From contig NZ_CP124616.1 in the NCBI RefSeq assembly GCF_029958925.1, positions 2,666,001-2,730,000 of the forward strand: a stretch of DNA of 64,000 nt, in the 5' to 3' direction. A program made the position numbers and the translations under genes. Shown here piece by piece: positions 8,682-17,071 of this stretch (its first letter is position 1; each line of letters starts with the position of its first letter). This DNA is from Tropicibacter oceani. GTDB lineage: Bacteria; Pseudomonadota; Alphaproteobacteria; Rhodobacterales; Rhodobacteraceae. The notes under the pieces were generated by a model, which did no database searches, had not been told where the DNA came from, and saw only the letters and a list, made by a program, of their open reading frames with translations.

Positions 8682-9980
8682 TTACAGGAAAACCCGTTCG
8701 ATGAACCAATAGGCCCCGACCAGCGCAATCCCGACCGAGGCAGGGATCGCCACGAAACGGCGGTAGGCCTCGAGCCGGTCAAGAAAGTTGACCGACAGCA
8801 GGCACATGACGCTAAGCGCCGCCAGCGGCCAGAAGAACACCGGCGCTTTGGCGCCCATGGTTTCCACGAACCCCGACCCATTCAAGGCAAGGCCAAGCCC
8901 GACGAACACCAGGGCCAGCCCGGCATAGACGATCTGCCCGGTGCGGATATCGACGTCACCCTCAATAGTGCGCTGCGCCAGCACCACCAGCAGAAAGGCC
9001 AGGGCGATCACCGTCAGCTGGCCGATTTCGACCCCGACGTTGAAGCCGATCAGCGCCGGGACGAACTGTGCCTCGGGCAGGCCGAATTCACCCAGCACGC
9101 TGGCAAAGCCAAGCCCGTGCAGCAAGCCAAAGACAAAGATCACCGCCGGGCGCCATTTGTGCAGCTTGTCCGACACGATGTTTTCGACCGCCACATAGAC
9201 GATCGAGGCGGCGATGATCGGCTCGACGATGGATCCGGGGATGTTGACATAGCCCAGGGCACCCAGCGCCAGCGTCACCGTATGCGCCAGCGTAAAGGCC
9301 GAAATCTGCCACAGCAGCGGCCCCAGACGTGTCGACAGGAAGAACAGCCCCAACACGAACAGGATATGGTCCAGCCCCTTGGGCAGGATGTGGTCAAAGC
9401 CCACGGGAATATAGCTGGCAAAGGTCGCGGCGGCGCCCTTGGCATCGCCCCCCTGCACCGCGATCGGGCCGCTGGAATCGCCCGCCAGATAGCCGGTATA
9501 GCCGTCTTCGACGCCGACCTGGCGCAGGATCAGGGTGCCGTAGCGGGCGGGCCATTGCATGTCGACGGCTTCGGTGCCGCCCGGCAAGGCGGCCTGAAAG
9601 GTCAGGCGCGTGTCGCGCGGCAGGTCGGTATCGCCCACCTCGGGCACCTGCACCGCGACCAGCCCAAGATCGACGGGCGCACCATCGGCGCGCAGCGCCA
9701 TGGCGGTCACCAGGTCGGGGGACTGCGCCCTCAGCCGCTGTTCGATGTCCTGCGGGGGCAGCGCGCGCAGCGCGTCGACGTCGTCCGAGCCGTCGGTTTC
9801 GTTGGTATCGCTGACGCCTTCCAGATCGACACCGGCCAAAAGCGCCTCGGCGTTCAGTTCCAGCGTCAGGGTCAGGGTGCCCTCGGCCGTCGACAAATCG
9901 CCGATGGCCGGGCGCACTTCGTGTGCCAGCGCCAGGTTGGCCGAGCCCAGCCAGATCAGAACCACCAAGAGAAATCGCAT
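8682..9980 (-). CDS. HupE/UreJ-family membrane protein with periplasmic N-terminal domain
   Basis: 432 residues. A signal peptide (MRFLLVVLIWLGSANLALAH) precedes a ~170-residue soluble domain. A multi-helix HupE/UreJ-2-type membrane domain follows (PKGLDHILFVLGLFFL, the helix start ISAFTLAHTVTLALGALG, FGLLHGLGFASVLGEFG, ALIGFNVGVEIGQL). Conserved His and Asp residues in GLDHILF, LAHTVT and LLHGLGFA suggest metal binding; the family is linked to nickel or cobalt handling, but this branch has no proven substrate. ATG 9980 is chosen because it starts the signal peptide. No urease or hydrogenase genes are nearby. Confidence 0.82.
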   Translation of the reverse strand: MRFLLVVLIWLGSANLALAHEVRPAIGDLSTAEGTLTLTLELNAEALLAGVDLEGVSDTNETDGSDDVDALRALPPQDIEQRLRAQSPDLVTAMALRADGAPVDLGLVAVQVPEVGDTDLPRDTRLTFQAALPGGTEAVDMQWPARYGTLILRQVGVEDGYTGYLAGDSSGPIAVQGGDAKGAAATFASYIPVGFDHILPKGLDHILFVLGLFFLSTRLGPLLWQISAFTLAHTVTLALGALGYVNIPGSIVEPIIAASIVYVAVENIVSDKLHKWRPAVIFVFGLLHGLGFASVLGEFGLPEAQFVPALIGFNVGVEIGQLTVIALAFLLVVLAQRTIEGDVDIRTGQIVYAGLALVFVGLGLALNGSGFVETMGAKAPVFFWPLAALSVMCLLSVNFLDRLEAYRRFVAIPASVGIALVGAYWFIERVFL

Positions 9981-10055
9981 CACATCTTCCTTATATGCCA
10001 CCTCGGGAAACTGAGGCAAAGCACCGGAAGTTCAAGCGAAAAACGACACGACCCC

Positions 10056-11213
10056 CTAAAGCTCGATGACAGCGACGTTGCGGCCCTTGGCGGCCAGGGC
10101 GATCTTGCCCTCGCACAGGCGCAGCGCGTCCTCGCCAAAGACGGTGCGCCGCCAGCCCGACAGCGCCGGAACATCACGCAACCCTGCGGCAATGGCGTCA
10201 AGGTCGGCGGCGGGCGCGATCAGCTTGGACGCCACCCCCGAGCTTTCTGTCCGCGCCTTGAGCAGAACCCGCAAGAGATCGGCCAGCGCCGGGTTCACCT
10301 GCAGTTTGTCGCGGCTTTGATCGACCTGCGGCAGCTTGGCCTTGGGGCAGTTCAGCCCGTCCTGCACGGCCTTCAGGATGCCGTCGGCGATATCGCCCTT
10401 GCGGGCCTCGCGCAGCAGCAGCCGCGAACGGCCCAGATCGGCATGGGTCACCGGCTTGGTCGAGGCCAGCTCGACCAGCGCATCATCCTTGAACACGCGG
10501 TTGCGCGGGATGTTGCGGGTCTGGGCATAGTCTTCGCGAAAGGCGGCCAGTTCGCGCACGATGGCCAGGAACTTGGGCGCGTTCGAGCGGGTGCGCACGC
10601 GCTGCCAGGCTTCTTCGGGGCGCGAGATATAGGTTTCCGGCGCGGTCAGGGTGTTCAGCTCTTCGGCGACCCAGGGCTGGCGGTTGGTTTCCTCCAGCTT
10701 GCGGGCGAGGAATTCATAGACCTGCCGCAGATGCGTGACATCGGCCAGGGCATAGGTCTTTTGCGCATCGGTCAGCGGGCGGCGCGACCAGTCGGTAAAG
10801 CGGCTGGATTTGTCGACCTGCGCCTTGGCGATGCGTTTGACCAGCGTTTCATAGCCGACCTGTTCACCAAAACCGCAGACCATGGCAGCAACCTGGGTGT
10901 CGAACAGCGGCGACGGGATCACCTTGTAGTCGATAAAGAAGATCTCGAGATCCTGGCGCGCGGCGTGGAACACCTTGACCACGTCCTCGTTGCGGAACAG
11001 GTCGATCAGCGGGTCCAGCGACAGCCCGTCGACCAGCGGATCGACCAGCACGGCGTTGCTGTCATCCTTGCCCGGAAGCGCCAGCTGGATCAGGCACAGC
11101 TTGGAATAATAGGTGCGTTCGCGCAGGAACTCGGTGTCGACGGTGACATAGGGCTGGTCTTTGGCTTGTTCGCAAAAGGCGGCCAGTTCTTCGGTCTTGG
11201 TAATGGTCTGCAT
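10056..11213 (-). CDS. rnd: Ribonuclease D
   Basis: 385-residue 3'-5' exoribonuclease that trims tRNA precursors. The exonuclease I motif is VDTEFLRERTYY (D26, E28), exonuclease II has FHAARQDLEIF, and exonuclease III is YALADVTHLRQVY, giving the DEDD-type active site. An HRDC domain follows (PEEAWQRVRTRSNAPKFLAI). The length matches alphaproteobacterial RNase D. It lies between purN and the HupE-like gene on the same strand, with gaps of ~75 bp on both sides. Confidence 0.95.
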   Translation of the reverse strand: MQTITKTEELAAFCEQAKDQPYVTVDTEFLRERTYYSKLCLIQLALPGKDDSNAVLVDPLVDGLSLDPLIDLFRNEDVVKVFHAARQDLEIFFIDYKVIPSPLFDTQVAAMVCGFGEQVGYETLVKRIAKAQVDKSSRFTDWSRRPLTDAQKTYALADVTHLRQVYEFLARKLEETNRQPWVAEELNTLTAPETYISRPEEAWQRVRTRSNAPKFLAIVRELAAFREDYAQTRNIPRNRVFKDDALVELASTKPVTHADLGRSRLLLREARKGDIADGILKAVQDGLNCPKAKLPQVDQSRDKLQVNPALADLLRVLLKARTESSGVASKLIAPAADLDAIAAGLRDVPALSGWRRTVFGEDALRLCEGKIALAAKGRNVAVIEL

Positions 11214-11291
11214 TTGCAGGTGTTCTTCCTCGTTCTTCTGGTCCCGCCCGCTGTTACCCCGACCTTAGCCGATTTTGCGCCTTTGGGAAAT

Positions 11292-11888
11292 TTAATCGCC
11301 CTGTAGCAGGACCGGGGTGCGGTCGCCGGATGCAAAACGTCGCAACACCGCAGGATAAAGCCGATGTTCCTGCACCAGAACCCGCGCGGCCAGCGCATCG
11401 GGGGTGTCGCCCGGCAGCACCGGCACCCGCGCCTGACCCAGAATCGGGCCATCGTCCAGCGCGGGGGTGACTTCGTGCACGGTGCAGCCGGCCTCGGAAT
11501 CGCCCGCCTCCAGCGCGCGGGCGTGGGTGTGCAGGCCCTTGTACTTGGGCAGCAACGACGGGTGGATGTTCAGCATCCTGCCTGCCCAGGGCTGGACAAA
11601 CCCCGCCGTCAGCACCCGCATAAAGCCCGCAAGGCAGATGATGTCGGGCTGATAGGGCGCCAATGCCTGTTGCAGCGCGTCCTCGAAGGCGGCGCGATCC
11701 TTGCCAAAGGGGCGGTGATCGACGGCCAGCGTGGCAATGCCCATCGCGGCCGCCTTTTGCAGCCCGCCCGCCTGCGGATCGTTCGAGGCGACAACCACGG
11801 CGCGCGCCGGGTGATCGCCTGTCATGCTTTCCACCAGCTTGATCATGTTCGAGCCGCCGCCCGAAATCAGGATCGCGACCTTTTTCAC
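11292..11888 (-). CDS. purN: Phosphoribosylglycinamide formyltransferase
   Basis: 198-residue GAR transformylase of de novo purine synthesis, using 10-formyl-THF. It contains the phosphate-binding [10 protein letters not shown], the catalytic region AGFMRVL and [16 protein letters not shown], and the conserved aspartate in ALDDGPI. The start is a GTG at 11888 that overlaps the purM stop (GTGA), implying translational coupling; no ATG fits the family N-terminus [14 protein letters not shown]. Confidence 0.96.
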   Translation of the reverse strand: MKKVAILISGGGSNMIKLVESMTGDHPARAVVVASNDPQAGGLQKAAAMGIATLAVDHRPFGKDRAAFEDALQQALAPYQPDIICLAGFMRVLTAGFVQPWAGRMLNIHPSLLPKYKGLHTHARALEAGDSEAGCTVHEVTPALDDGPILGQARVPVLPGDTPDALAARVLVQEHRLYPAVLRRFASGDRTPVLLQGD

Positions 11889-12931
11889 GACAGCGCGCCC
11901 TCGTAGGCGACGCCGGGTTTGTCGGTGACCGTTCCCAGCGGATAGACGGTTTCGCCCGCGCCTTGCAGTACCTCGGTCAACGCCGCGGCCTTGTCGGCGG
12001 CGACCACCAGGATCATGCCGATGCCGCAGTTGAAGGTCTTGAGCATCTCGGCGCTTTCGATGTTGCCGGTTTCCTGCATCCATTTGAACACGGGCGGCAG
12101 ATCCCAGGCGTTCAGGTCGATCAATGCGCCCATGCCCTCGGGCAGAACGCGCGGCAGGTTTTCGGTCAGACCGCCGCCGGTGATATGGGCCAGCGCATGC
12201 ACGCCCCCTGCCCTGACCGCATCCAGTGCCGGTTTCACATACAGGCGTGTCGGCGTCAGCAAGGCCGCGCCAAGCGAGCCTTCGCCAAAGGGGCAATCAG
12301 CCTCCCAGCCAAGGCCGGAAATCTCGACCAGCTTGCGGACCAGCGAATAGCCGTTCGAATGCACCCCGTCCGAAGCCAGACCCAGCAGAACATCGCCCTG
12401 CGCCACACCTGCGGGCAGGTCCGAGCCACGCTCCATCGCGCCGACGGCAAAGCCCGCAAGGTCGAAATCGCCCGCCGGGTACATGCCCGGCATTTCCGCC
12501 GTCTCGCCGCCGATCAGGGCACAGCCGGATTGCGCGCAACCCGTCGCGATGCCTTCGATCACGCGGGCGGCGGTGTCGGTGTCCAGCTTGCCGGTGGCAA
12601 AGTAGTCGAGGAAAAACAGCGGCTCGGCGCCCTGGCAAACCAGATCGTTGACGCACATGGCGACAAGGTCGATGCCGACGCCGTCCACATGGCCGGTGTC
12701 GATGGCGATGCGCAGCTTGGTGCCGACGCCGTCGGTGGCCGCCACAAGGATCGGGTCGCTGTATCCCGCGCCCTTAAGGTCGAACAGCGCGCCAAAGCCG
12801 CCAAGGCCGGACATCACGCCGGGACGGTTGGTTTTCTTTGCAGCCGGTTTGATGCGGTCCACAAGGGCGTTGCCCGCGTCGATATCCACGCCGGCCTGCG
12901 CATAGGTCACTGGGGTTTTGGCTTCGCTCAT
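11885..12931 (-). CDS. purM: Phosphoribosylformylglycinamidine cyclo-ligase
   Basis: 348-residue AIR synthetase, the fifth step of purine synthesis, an ATP-dependent cyclisation. Signatures are [40 protein letters not shown] and [11 protein letters not shown], with the terminal segment [11 protein letters not shown] 12931 has AGGAGG in front; the longer frame to 13024 lacks family similarity. It forms a two-gene operon with purN through a 4-base overlap. Confidence 0.97.
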   Translation of the reverse strand: MSEAKTPVTYAQAGVDIDAGNALVDRIKPAAKKTNRPGVMSGLGGFGALFDLKGAGYSDPILVAATDGVGTKLRIAIDTGHVDGVGIDLVAMCVNDLVCQGAEPLFFLDYFATGKLDTDTAARVIEGIATGCAQSGCALIGGETAEMPGMYPAGDFDLAGFAVGAMERGSDLPAGVAQGDVLLGLASDGVHSNGYSLVRKLVEISGLGWEADCPFGEGSLGAALLTPTRLYVKPALDAVRAGGVHALAHITGGGLTENLPRVLPEGMGALIDLNAWDLPPVFKWMQETGNIESAEMLKTFNCGIGMILVVAADKAAALTEVLQGAGETVYPLGTVTDKPGVAYEGALS

Positions 12932-13035
12932 GACGCCCTCCTTGGCACTTTGGCGCCGCGATAGCCGATTGTGCGCCGTCCTGCAATGTCCCTGCTTGAC
13001 GCTGTGGGACTCTCTGGTAGTCAAGTCGCCACGGT

Positions 13036-13112
13036 GGGCCTGTAGCTCAATTGGTTAGAGCAGGGCGCTCATAACGCCTTGGTTGGGGGTTCGAGTCCCT
13101 CCGGGCCTACCA
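13036..13112 (+). tRNA. tRNA with CAT anticodon (Met elongator or lysidine-type Ile)
   Basis: 77 nt including an encoded CCA. Acceptor GGGCCTG/CGGGCCT contains two G-U pairs, the D stem is GCTC/GAGC, the anticodon loop is CTCATAA (anticodon CAT), and the T arm has TTCGAGT. CAT may be elongator tRNA-Met or tRNA-Ile2 whose C34 becomes lysidine. The CTCATAA loop with a following ..CTTGG.. recalls tRNA-Ile2, but I cannot decide. It is not an initiator type, since the first acceptor pair is formed (G-U). Confidence 0.92.
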
Positions 13113-13159
13113 TCCCACCGCTTTGCCCGAAGCACCGCAGTGGCGCCCGGCGCGCGCGG

Positions 13160-16063
13160 TCAGGGCGTGTCAGACCGGCTCCCGCCCTGCCCCAGCGCCT
13201 TTTCGATGGCCATGATCAGATCACTGCGCGACACCGGTTTCATCAGGCGGATATCCTCGGGCAGCAGACCGTTGCCGTGCACTGTCGCCTCGTTGGCATA
13301 GCCTGACATGAAGACCACTGGCAGATCGGGGCGATGGGCGCGCAGCGCCTTGGCCAAAGTGGTGCCCTGCTTTTCCCCCGGCATGACGATGTCGGTCAGC
13401 AAAAGGTCAAAGTGCAGTCCTTCTTGGAACATGGCATAGGCTTCGTCCCCTGAACGGGCGGTGTGAACGGTGTAACCCACTTTGGTCAGCATCGTGTCCA
13501 GCACCTGCAGGACGCCATGTTCATCCTCAACCACCAGGATTTCGGCGCTGCCTTGCCCCACGATGCCCGTGTCCCGGGCGCGGGCGGTTTCGACCTGGGC
13601 GCCGCGCGACAGGGCCTTGAAATACAGCTTGAAGGTCGTGCCAACGCCCGGTTCGGAGTAGACCCGGACCGTGCCCCCCGATTGCTTCATGAAGCCCAGG
13701 ATCATCGACAGCCCCAGGCCCGACCCCATCCCCTGCGGCTTGGTCGTGTAGAAGGGTTCAAAGATATGGGCGCGCACCTCGTCGGGAATCCCGTGGCCGG
13801 TGTCGCTGACCGCCAGCATGACATAGCGCCCCGGCGCGAGATCCTCGTGCCGGCTTTGGACATAGTGTTCGTCGATGCGCACGTTCGATGTTTCGATGGT
13901 CAACCGGCCGCCCTGGGGCATGGCATCGCGGGCGTTCAACACCAGGTTGAGAATCGCGCTTTCGGTCGAGCTGATGTCTGCTTCGATCGGCCAGAGCCCG
14001 GCCAGAAGCGAGGTTTCGACATCAATGTTTTCCGGCAGGGTCCGGCCGATCCAGTTCTTGGACTTGCGGGCCACGTCGTTCAGGTCCAGCACTTCCATCG
14101 TCAGCCGCGATTTGCGGGCAAAGGCCAGCATGTTCTTGTTCAGGTCGGCGCCGCGGTGCACGGCCTCGATGCCTGCGTCGATCAGTTCGATCAGCGTCGG
14201 TTTGTCCAAATCGCCGCGCAGCAGTTCCAGGTTGCCCAGGATGACGGCCAGAAGGTTGTTGAAATCATGGGCGATCCCGCCCGTCAGCTTGCCGATGGCC
14301 TCAAGCCGCTGACCATGGGCCAGGGCTTCCTCGGCGGCGTGGCGGTCGGTGATGTCCAGCATGATGCCTTCCAGCTCGACCTCGCCGTTGTCCATGCGCA
14401 CCGGGCGTCCGCGATCAAAGACCCACTTGGTCGAACCGTCGCGCAGGGTGATGGGATATTCGACCTCGTAGGGGACGTCGCGCGCCACGGCGTCGCGCAG
14501 CAGCGCTTCGATGCGCGCCCGGTCTGCCGAATCCATCTCAAGGCCCGGCAGATCGCCTTGCAGGGCCCAGTCGTCGCCGCCCAGCGCAGGATCGACGAAA
14601 TGGCGCAGATAGCCGCGGCTGCGATAGATATTGCTGAACACGGCATCCCATTTCACCCGGTACACGGCGCCGGGCAGATGGTCGATGATGCTGGTCAGGC
14701 GGCCCTGTTGCAGCTGCAACTGCGCCTGGATGCGCGCGTTTTCGGTGATGTCCAAAAGCACCCCATGCGTCGCCACCAGATCGCCCTGGGCATTGAGCAC
14801 CGGTTCGGCGTGGTGATGCAGGGTGCGTTCGGTCCCGTCGTCGCGCACGATGCGCATGGTCATCTCGTAACCGGCCTTGGTCTGGCGCGCTGTTTTCAGC
14901 ACCTGGTCAAAGCGGTCCCGGTCGTCGCTGTGCACCCAGGCCAGCCGATCCTGATGCGAGGCCGTGCGCCGCAACAGTTCCTCGACCGAAACGCCATAGA
15001 TTTCCTCGAGCTCGGACGAGCAATAGGTGCAGCGGTCGTTGACTTCGTCCCAGGTCCAATGGCCCAGGCGCGCGATATGCGAAGCGTGCTTGAATTTCTG
15101 TTCACTTTCCGAAAGCGCAAGGCTTTGACGCACCCGTTGCGTCACGTCGCGCGCGGTGCCGTAATAGCCGACATAGCGGCCCTGTTCGTCGAATTTTGGC
15201 AGGCCGGAAATCTCGGCATAGTGGATGCCATCGCCCGCCAGATCGGCGCCGACGACAAAGCCGGTCACGCGCTTGTGCTGCGCCATCCGCGATTTCAGGC
15301 TTTCCCAATCGCCGTGCAGCGGCGTCAGGACGGGGACCTCCCACAGGCGCTTGCCGATATAATCCTTTGGCATCTGGCCGTCATTGGCCTGATTGCCTTC
15401 GAGAAACTGAAAGCGCAGGTCGGTGTCGGTTTCCCACAGCCAGTCGGTGGCCAGTTCGGTATAGACCTTCAGGCGTTGTTCATGCGTCCCGGCGGCCTGT
15501 TCCGAAATCACCCGGCCCCAATGTTCGATGGACAACGCCACCAGATCGGAAATCGCAAAGGCAAAGTTGCGCTCGGCCTCGGTCCAGTCACGCGGGCCTT
15601 CGACCGTTTCGATGCAAACGATCCCGGTCAGGCCGGTGTAGGTCCGAACCGGGCAATCAAGCATGGCGCGCACCCCGGTCCGCACCAGGTAATCGGGAAC
15701 CAGCCCGGCGCATCGCGGATCGTTCAGGGTGTCACGGATCGGCAGAACGCAGTTTTCATTGATCGCGTCAAAATAGGCCTGCGCGGCGTCGGCGTTCAGC
15801 GTCGCGGTGTCGCGCAGCAATCCGGCCTCGCTGTCCCATTGCACCAGAACGCTCAGCCGGGATTTGTCGGTGCTCAGCTCCCATATGCCGACACGGCGGA
15901 CACCCAGGGATTGCGACAGCAATTTGCAGAAATACAAAAGGCATTCGTCGAAATCCAGGGCGCTGAATTCGCGTTTGGTCACCACATCGCGCAGAATTTC
16001 GTTCAGTCGCTGATTGCCTTCTTCACCTGTTTTGGCCATTTCGGTCGACTTTTCCAATTCCAT
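13160..16063 (-). CDS. GAF/PAS hybrid sensor histidine kinase with receiver domain
   Basis: 967 residues, no membrane segments seen. Order: a GAF domain (about 20-190), three PAS-type sensor domains (about 205-580), a dimerisation/phosphoacceptor domain with LTGGIAHDFNNLLAVILGNL (His about 600), and a HATPase with ILNLVLNARDAMPQGG, VSDTGHGIPDEV and GMGSGLGLSMI. A C-terminal receiver ILVVEDEHGVLQVL has its phospho-Asp in LLLTDIVMPG (about D891). The GIAHDFNN H-box and an attached receiver place it among cytoplasmic hybrid kinases. The ligand and output partner are unknown; the gene stands alone. Confidence 0.9.
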   Translation of the reverse strand: MELEKSTEMAKTGEEGNQRLNEILRDVVTKREFSALDFDECLLYFCKLLSQSLGVRRVGIWELSTDKSRLSVLVQWDSEAGLLRDTATLNADAAQAYFDAINENCVLPIRDTLNDPRCAGLVPDYLVRTGVRAMLDCPVRTYTGLTGIVCIETVEGPRDWTEAERNFAFAISDLVALSIEHWGRVISEQAAGTHEQRLKVYTELATDWLWETDTDLRFQFLEGNQANDGQMPKDYIGKRLWEVPVLTPLHGDWESLKSRMAQHKRVTGFVVGADLAGDGIHYAEISGLPKFDEQGRYVGYYGTARDVTQRVRQSLALSESEQKFKHASHIARLGHWTWDEVNDRCTYCSSELEEIYGVSVEELLRRTASHQDRLAWVHSDDRDRFDQVLKTARQTKAGYEMTMRIVRDDGTERTLHHHAEPVLNAQGDLVATHGVLLDITENARIQAQLQLQQGRLTSIIDHLPGAVYRVKWDAVFSNIYRSRGYLRHFVDPALGGDDWALQGDLPGLEMDSADRARIEALLRDAVARDVPYEVEYPITLRDGSTKWVFDRGRPVRMDNGEVELEGIMLDITDRHAAEEALAHGQRLEAIGKLTGGIAHDFNNLLAVILGNLELLRGDLDKPTLIELIDAGIEAVHRGADLNKNMLAFARKSRLTMEVLDLNDVARKSKNWIGRTLPENIDVETSLLAGLWPIEADISSTESAILNLVLNARDAMPQGGRLTIETSNVRIDEHYVQSRHEDLAPGRYVMLAVSDTGHGIPDEVRAHIFEPFYTTKPQGMGSGLGLSMILGFMKQSGGTVRVYSEPGVGTTFKLYFKALSRGAQVETARARDTGIVGQGSAEILVVEDEHGVLQVLDTMLTKVGYTVHTARSGDEAYAMFQEGLHFDLLLTDIVMPGEKQGTTLAKALRAHRPDLPVVFMSGYANEATVHGNGLLPEDIRLMKPVSRSDLIMAIEKALGQGGSRSDTP

Positions 16064-16106
16064 TGTAATGCGCCCGCTCAGTTATCGCGCAGTTTGTGGT
16101 TGAAAC

Positions 16107-16135
16107 AAAAGCGGAAATACCAGTTTTCCCGCTTT
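16107..16135 (-). terminator. Terminator of the ABC permease gene
   Basis: AAAGCGGAAA (16108-16117) pairs with TTTCCCGCTTT (16125-16135) with one bulged C. A short T tail follows on the minus strand. It lies about 70 nt past the permease stop codon. Confidence 0.65.
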
Positions 16136-16208
16136 GGGGCGCGCTGCCTGAGTGTCGAGCCTGTCACAGCCGGCGAAACATGGGCACACAAAAGGCTTGG
16201 CCGCCCCC

Positions 16209-16970
16209 TCAGATCGCGCGCCAGGCATTGGCGCGCCGTTCCCAGCGTTGCACGATCAGGTATTCGATCAGCAGCATGACGGCGGTAAAGCTGAAAGCAT
16301 AGGCCAGCACCATCGCCGTATCGAAAAGCTGGAAATACAAGTGAATCTGGAACCCCACCCCGTTCGAGCGGCCAAGGAATTCGACCACCAGAACGATTTT
16401 CCAGATCACCGCCAGACCATTGCGCGTGCTGGCCGCGACAAAGGGGCCAAGCTGCGGCCAGATCACATGCACCAGGCGGCGCGGCAGGCTCATCTTGTAC
16501 AGGCGGGCCATGTCGGACACGCCGGGGTCCATGGCCCGCACCCCTTCTCGGATCGTCACTGTCACCATGGCCGTCTTGTTCAGGGCGACGGCGACGATGG
16601 CGGCCAGCTCGTTCAAGCCGATCCACAGATAGCACAGCACGATGACCACCAGCGCCGGTACATTCAGCAGCACCGTGACCCAAGGATCGGCCCAGCGGTT
16701 CAGCCGCGGCATCAGCCCCAGCACGATGCCCAGCGCGCAGCCCACCGACATCGCCAGCCCAAAGGCCAGAATCACCCGCCACAGCGTCGAGGACACATGC
16801 AGCCACAGCTTGCCAGAAGCGGCCTCTTTGGCGATGGCGCGCGCGACGGTCGCAGGCGTCGGCAGCACCGACGGATCATTGCCCAGCCAGGCGGCCAGCC
16901 ACCAAAGCGCCAAAAGCCCGCAAAGCGAGATCAGCGTCACATGCAAGGGCGCGCGGGTCCTGTCGTCCAT
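16209..16970 (-). CDS. ABC transporter permease, nitrate/sulfonate/taurine family
   Basis: 253-residue inner-membrane permease with about six helices and the EAA-type cytoplasmic loop (region of SDMARLYKMSLPRRLVHVIW). It resembles SsuC/TauC-like permeases. AGGAGG precedes ATG 16970. Oddly, no ATP-binding or substrate-binding gene lies beside it: upstream is a divergent NosR-like gene, downstream the hybrid kinase. It may be an orphan component served by an ATPase elsewhere, or work with the NosR-like/ApbE pair whose promoter region it shares. The substrate is unknown. Confidence 0.88.
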   Translation of the reverse strand: MDDRTRAPLHVTLISLCGLLALWWLAAWLGNDPSVLPTPATVARAIAKEAASGKLWLHVSSTLWRVILAFGLAMSVGCALGIVLGLMPRLNRWADPWVTVLLNVPALVVIVLCYLWIGLNELAAIVAVALNKTAMVTVTIREGVRAMDPGVSDMARLYKMSLPRRLVHVIWPQLGPFVAASTRNGLAVIWKIVLVVEFLGRSNGVGFQIHLYFQLFDTAMVLAYAFSFTAVMLLIEYLIVQRWERRANAWRAI

Positions 16971-17071
16971 GGGTCCTCCTTGCCGGGCAGACTAGCCCAT
17001 GGCGTCACGGATTTGCCCTAGAACCAAGGTCGCATATGCCGGTGTCGCGCGCTTGCATAGTCTGCGCGATC

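Noticed and set aside
8583-11306. 907-residue plus-strand open frame
   Set aside because: Runs antisense through the HupE-like and RNase D genes; rich in Gln/His/Arg as expected for a shadow frame.
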